Source: JACCRE01 sp049790855
Lineage (GTDB): Bacteria; Planctomycetota; Planctomycetia; Planctomycetales; Planctomycetaceae
Direction of reading: 5' to 3'
Assembly (NCBI GenBank): GCA_049790855.1
Contig: JBAQZJ010000531.1
Location: 1 to 6,491, forward strand
Length of the DNA stretch: 6,491 bases
Under the pieces are notes generated by a model. The model did not search any database and was not told the DNA's origin. It saw only the letters and a program-made list of their open reading frames with translations. The translations under genes and the position numbers were made by a program. Below are positions 4,018 to 6,491 of this stretch, in pieces. Numbering within the stretch: the stretch's first letter is position 1; each line of letters starts with the position of its first letter.

Positions 4018-5424
4018 TCACAGATCAGGCGTCATCGGCACGTCGGCGGGGACGTCGGTTTCCTCCGGGGCGGTGTCGGCGGGTGGATCGTCCGGTGCGG
4101 CCGTCGGCGGCTCGGCAGGCGGTGTCGGCGAAAGCGGCTGTTGCGTCGCTTTCGACGGCGTCGGGGCGGGGATGGCGCCTCCTCCGAACCAGCGATCGAG
4201 TTGCGACAAGGTCCAGATCGCCACCGCGAACAAAACGACGAGACCGCCCAGCACGATCGCGGCACGAATTTGATCCGCTTTCCGGATCGGTTTGGGAGCC
4301 GCGGTGGGTTTGGATTTTGCGGCAGGACGCGAGGGAGTTCGTCGCGACGGCGTCGGCTCGGGCCGTTTCCTCGTCAGGGAGGGCGACGCCGATTCGATCA
4401 TCGTCGAACCGGCAGGAACGGCCTCGTCGTCCGACCAGACGCCGGCGGCGACGGTCGGCATCGGCCCCGACGTGCCGACCTCTTCGGCCAGACTTCGAAG
4501 ATCGTCGGCCGTCACCGTCTTGCGGCACAGGCCGGGCCGGTCGAGATCGGCGAGCAGGTCGGCGGGTTTCTGGTAACGTTCGTCCGGACGCTTGGCCATC
4601 AGTCGCTGCAGGACTGCCACGACGCCCGCCGGAATCGCGGGATCGACGTCTCGAGGATCGGGCGGCGACGATTGGGCATGCGCCCGGAGTTTGTTGGTCA
4701 GGTCGCCTTCGGAATAGGGCACCCGGCCGGTCAACATGTGATACCACGTGCATCCGAGCGAATAGAGGTCGCTGCGGACGTCGGCCGACTTGCTGCTGCG
4801 GGCCTGTTCGGGGGCCATGTAATCGACCGTGCCCACGGTGAAACCGGCACGGGTGATGCCCGACGCGGCCGTCTCGTCGATCGCGCGGGCGAGACCGAGG
4901 TCGGTCAACGAGGCGGTGCCGTCGCGGCGCATGAGAATGTTCGACGGCTTGATGTCGCGATGGACGACGCCCGCGGAGTGGGCATGGTCGAGCGCCCGAG
5001 TGATCTGCCGGATGATCTCGACCGTTCGTTCGACCGGAACGCGGCCCTGCTTGCGGATGACCCGCTCGATGTCGGGACCGTCGATATATTCCAGTGCCAG
5101 GAACAGATGCCCGTCCGCCTCGCCCGAGTCGAACACCGTGACGATGTTCGGGTGTCGAAGTTTCGCGGCGGTCTTCGCTTCGGCGAGGAACCGTCGGATC
5201 AGATTCGGCGGCGTATTGTCGGTTCGCACCAGAACCTTCAATGCGACGGTGCGGTGCAGCGTCGGGTCTTCGGCGAGGTAGACCGTCCCCATGCCGCCCG
5301 CGCCGATCTTTCGGACGATGCGATAACGACCGACCTGCGCCGGCAGGTCGCCGGCAACGACTTGAGGCGCAGTGCGACGTGAAGCAGAGGGTCGTGGTGG
5401 ATCGGAAGCCATTGGCACCATCAT
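4018..5424 (-). CDS. membrane-anchored Hanks-type Ser/Thr protein kinase (PknB-like)
   Basis: A 468-residue kinase that would phosphorylate Ser/Thr of unknown partners from the cytoplasmic face of the membrane. The kinase domain (about 34-300) has all key elements: Gly loop GAGGMGTVY (41-49), Lys63 in VALKVL, Glu82 in the alphaC helix, catalytic HRDIKPSN with Asp157, magnesium-binding Asp175 in DLG (not the commoner DFG), GTVDYMAPE (198-206) and DLYSLG (219-224). It therefore looks active. An Arg/Lys/Pro/Ser-rich linker (about 345-387) leads to one membrane span, AAIVLGGLVVLFAVAIWTL (388-406), and a 62-residue Pro/Ala/Asp-rich tail outside. No PASTA or other sensor domain is present. Start choice is uncertain: ATGs at 5424, 5421 and 5412 are in frame, and the GGAG at 5426-5429 is 1, 4 and 13 nt from them. 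It lies 120 bp downstream of the propeller gene on the same strand. Confidence 0.95.
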   Translation of the reverse strand: MMVPMASDPPRPSASRRTAPQVVAGDLPAQVGRYRIVRKIGAGGMGTVYLAEDPTLHRTVALKVLVRTDNTPPNLIRRFLAEAKTAAKLRHPNIVTVFDSGEADGHLFLALEYIDGPDIERVIRKQGRVPVERTVEIIRQITRALDHAHSAGVVHRDIKPSNILMRRDGTASLTDLGLARAIDETAASGITRAGFTVGTVDYMAPEQARSSKSADVRSDLYSLGCTWYHMLTGRVPYSEGDLTNKLRAHAQSSPPDPRDVDPAIPAGVVAVLQRLMAKRPDERYQKPADLLADLDRPGLCRKTVTADDLRSLAEEVGTSGPMPTVAAGVWSDDEAVPAGSTMIESASPSLTRKRPEPTPSRRTPSRPAAKSKPTAAPKPIRKADQIRAAIVLGGLVVLFAVAIWTLSQLDRWFGGGAIPAPTPSKATQQPLSPTPPAEPPTAAPDDPPADTAPEETDVPADVPMTPDL

Positions 5425-5513
5425 ACTCCATGCCCGACGGTTTCACCTGCAATCCGCCACCGACTGAAAGGCGCTCCCGGAAAGGGTGCAAGCCAGTTCG
5501 CGATTTGCGACAT
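5421..5513 (-). CDS. possible 30-codon leader ORF coupled to the kinase
   Basis: An ATG-started ORF of 30 codons fills most of the gap between the propeller and kinase genes. Its TGA (5423-5421) overlaps the first kinase ATG (5424-5422) as ATGA, the classic arrangement for translational coupling. A purine-rich AGAAGGCAGG lies just before its ATG at 5513. The peptide (beginning MSQIANWLAPFPG) matches no family I know, has no membrane segment and could be chance, since open frames are frequent in this GC-rich DNA. Confidence 0.25.
   Translation of the reverse strand: MSQIANWLAPFPGAPFSRWRIAGETVGHGV
5426..5429 (-). promoter_or_regulatory. ribosome binding site near the kinase start
   Basis: On the minus strand GGAG precedes the run GGAGTATGATGGTGCCAATG. 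The spacing is best, though short, for the second ATG (5421, 4 nt). The first ATG (5424) is almost adjacent, and the one at 5412 is 13 nt away. The choice changes the protein by at most 4 residues. Confidence 0.4.
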
Positions 5514-5544
5514 CCTGCCTTCTCGCGATATTCGAGCCTCTTTC

Positions 5545-6432
5545 TCACCAGCCGAAGCGCGTGACCCGGCCCGAAGCAAAGCCCAGGACGATCGACCGTC
5601 CCGCCGCATCGCAGCGGACGGCGGCGACGTCGTCCGGAGCCTCCGACGCCCAGCGAAGATCGCCTCCGCGATCCATGAAGTAGACTTGGCGTTCGACCGT
5701 AGCGGCGACGATCCGCGTTCCGTCGTAGCAGGTCGCGATCCGTGCCGGCGTCCCTTCGACGACGAATGCTCCTCGGTTGGTTCCCGAACGGTCGAACCGT
5801 TGAATGCCGTGCGCGAATCCGGCGAGTAGAATCGTGGCCCCGTCGCCGCTGGCGGTCAGGTCGCCGCAACTTGCGAACAGCCGCACGTCCCACCTCGGCC
5901 GGCCTTCGTGATCGAACGCCGCGAGCAGCCCGTCTTCGGCGGCACCGATCAGCAGCGGCTCGGTCGCCGCGAATTTCAGGAACCGCAGCGGACGCACGGC
6001 CTCGAACGCGGCGATTTCCCGGCGGGCCACCGTGTAGATTCGCACGTCGCGATTGGCGAGCGCGACCGCAAGATGCTTGCCGAACGGATCGAGAGCGAGT
6101 CCGACGATCTTGTCGTATAAGCTCAACGACCAGACGACCGCCAGCGATCGATCGAGCAAGGCGATCTTCTTCTCGTCGTACGCGACCGCCAGATTGTTTC
6201 CGGAATCGGCGACGGCGACACGGTTGATCTTCATCAGGCCGCGACTGACATGGCGCAGGCGGCCCGAGGCGTCGATCAGAGACAAGCCGCCCGCCTCGTC
6301 GGCGACAAGCACTTCGTCGGCCTCCCACGAGAGATCGAGGTGCGACAGGCGGCTTTCGGCCGAGAACGACCAGAGCGTTTTCGGCGGCGTCCCGACGCCG
6401 GCTTCCAGCCACGAATCGCTTGGCTCGGTCAT
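5545..6432 (-). CDS. seven-bladed beta-propeller protein (WD40/PQQ-like repeats)
   Basis: A 295-residue protein with no signal peptide or membrane segment, so probably cytoplasmic. Seven repeats of about 35-42 residues can be laid out by eye, each with a hydrophobic strand ending in small residues and a following strand of the type xLxxxDxxG: VLVADEAGGLSLIDASG, LAVAYDEKKIALLD, LAVALANRDVRIYTV, LLIGAAEDGLLAAFDHEG, ILLAGFAHGIQRFDRSG, RIVAATVERQVYFMDRGG and SIVLGFASGRVTRFGW. The N-terminal LWSFSAES strand could close the ring. Such propellers are protein-interaction scaffolds; no catalytic residues are evident. The ATG at 6432 (MTEPSDSW) is chosen, but a TTG at 6474 in the same frame has a purine-rich AGGGAGAGGGGAG just upstream and would add 14 Arg-rich residues. 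It precedes the kinase gene with no visible terminator, suggesting co-transcription and perhaps partnership. Confidence 0.82.
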   Translation of the reverse strand: MTEPSDSWLEAGVGTPPKTLWSFSAESRLSHLDLSWEADEVLVADEAGGLSLIDASGRLRHVSRGLMKINRVAVADSGNNLAVAYDEKKIALLDRSLAVVWSLSLYDKIVGLALDPFGKHLAVALANRDVRIYTVARREIAAFEAVRPLRFLKFAATEPLLIGAAEDGLLAAFDHEGRPRWDVRLFASCGDLTASGDGATILLAGFAHGIQRFDRSGTNRGAFVVEGTPARIATCYDGTRIVAATVERQVYFMDRGGDLRWASEAPDDVAAVRCDAAGRSIVLGFASGRVTRFGW

Positions 6433-6491
6433 CGGCGCGGCACGTCGTCGGCGAGTAAAAGCGTCCTGACACAACTCCCCTCTCCCTGGGG

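Noticed and set aside
4900..4902. DLG in place of DFG as a sign of a dead kinase
   Set aside because: The magnesium-binding Asp is intact and Leu at the Phe position is tolerated in active bacterial kinases; all other catalytic residues are present.
4141..5382. 413-codon plus-strand frame antisense to the kinase
   Set aside because: It mirrors the kinase codons, is Arg/Gly-rich and has no family resemblance or ribosome binding site.
4025..6472. 815-codon open frame on the minus strand spanning both the kinase and the propeller genes
   Set aside because: It runs out of phase through two clearly real genes, is extremely Arg-rich and has no recognisable domain. It arises from the lack of AT-rich stop codons in GC-rich coding DNA.

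Overview
The window looks like ordinary chromosomal DNA of a GC-rich planctomycete (Planctomycetota). Three things point there: a DUF1559-type protein with a prepilin N-terminus, a family heavily expanded in that phylum; a Hanks-type Ser/Thr kinase with a single membrane span and a proline-rich tail next to a propeller protein; and many short palindromic repeats between mostly single genes. The genus cannot be named from this sequence. I see no mobile element with a transposase, no CRISPR array, no rRNA or tRNA, and no clear defence or biosynthetic system.

Layout from left to right: a gene-poor left edge (1-145) ending in a hairpin repeat; a GNAT acetyltransferase on the minus strand (146-628); a divergent spacer with a three-stem palindromic element and a TATAAT box; an A-type Fe-S carrier (847-1179, plus) closed by a textbook intrinsic terminator; a spacer with a 53-nt imperfect hairpin and a candidate extended -10 promoter; a small putative lipoprotein (1517-1810, plus); a hairpin repeat in a convergent junction; a stand-alone response regulator receiver protein (1870-2328, minus); a 356-bp divergent spacer; a DUF1559 pilin-like protein (2685-3845, plus) followed by a 14-bp-stem hairpin; a second copy of the left-edge hairpin repeat; and finally, on the minus strand, a membrane-anchored Ser/Thr kinase (4018-5424) preceded upstream by a seven-bladed beta-propeller protein (5545-6432).

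Most genes appear to be independent units: several have their own promoter-like or terminator-like signals. The exception is the propeller-kinase pair. They share a strand, are separated by 120 nt with no visible terminator, and may be co-transcribed; a 30-codon ORF in the gap ends in an ATGA overlap with the kinase start. The most unusual content is in the intergenic DNA: at least four palindromic elements, two of them perfect 31-bp copies in opposite orientation 3.8 kb apart, and two others sharing a TTAGCCGC edge. These look like REP-type dispersed repeats. Very long open frames on the opposite strand or in alternative frames (up to about 815 codons across the kinase and propeller) are by-products of GC-rich codon use.
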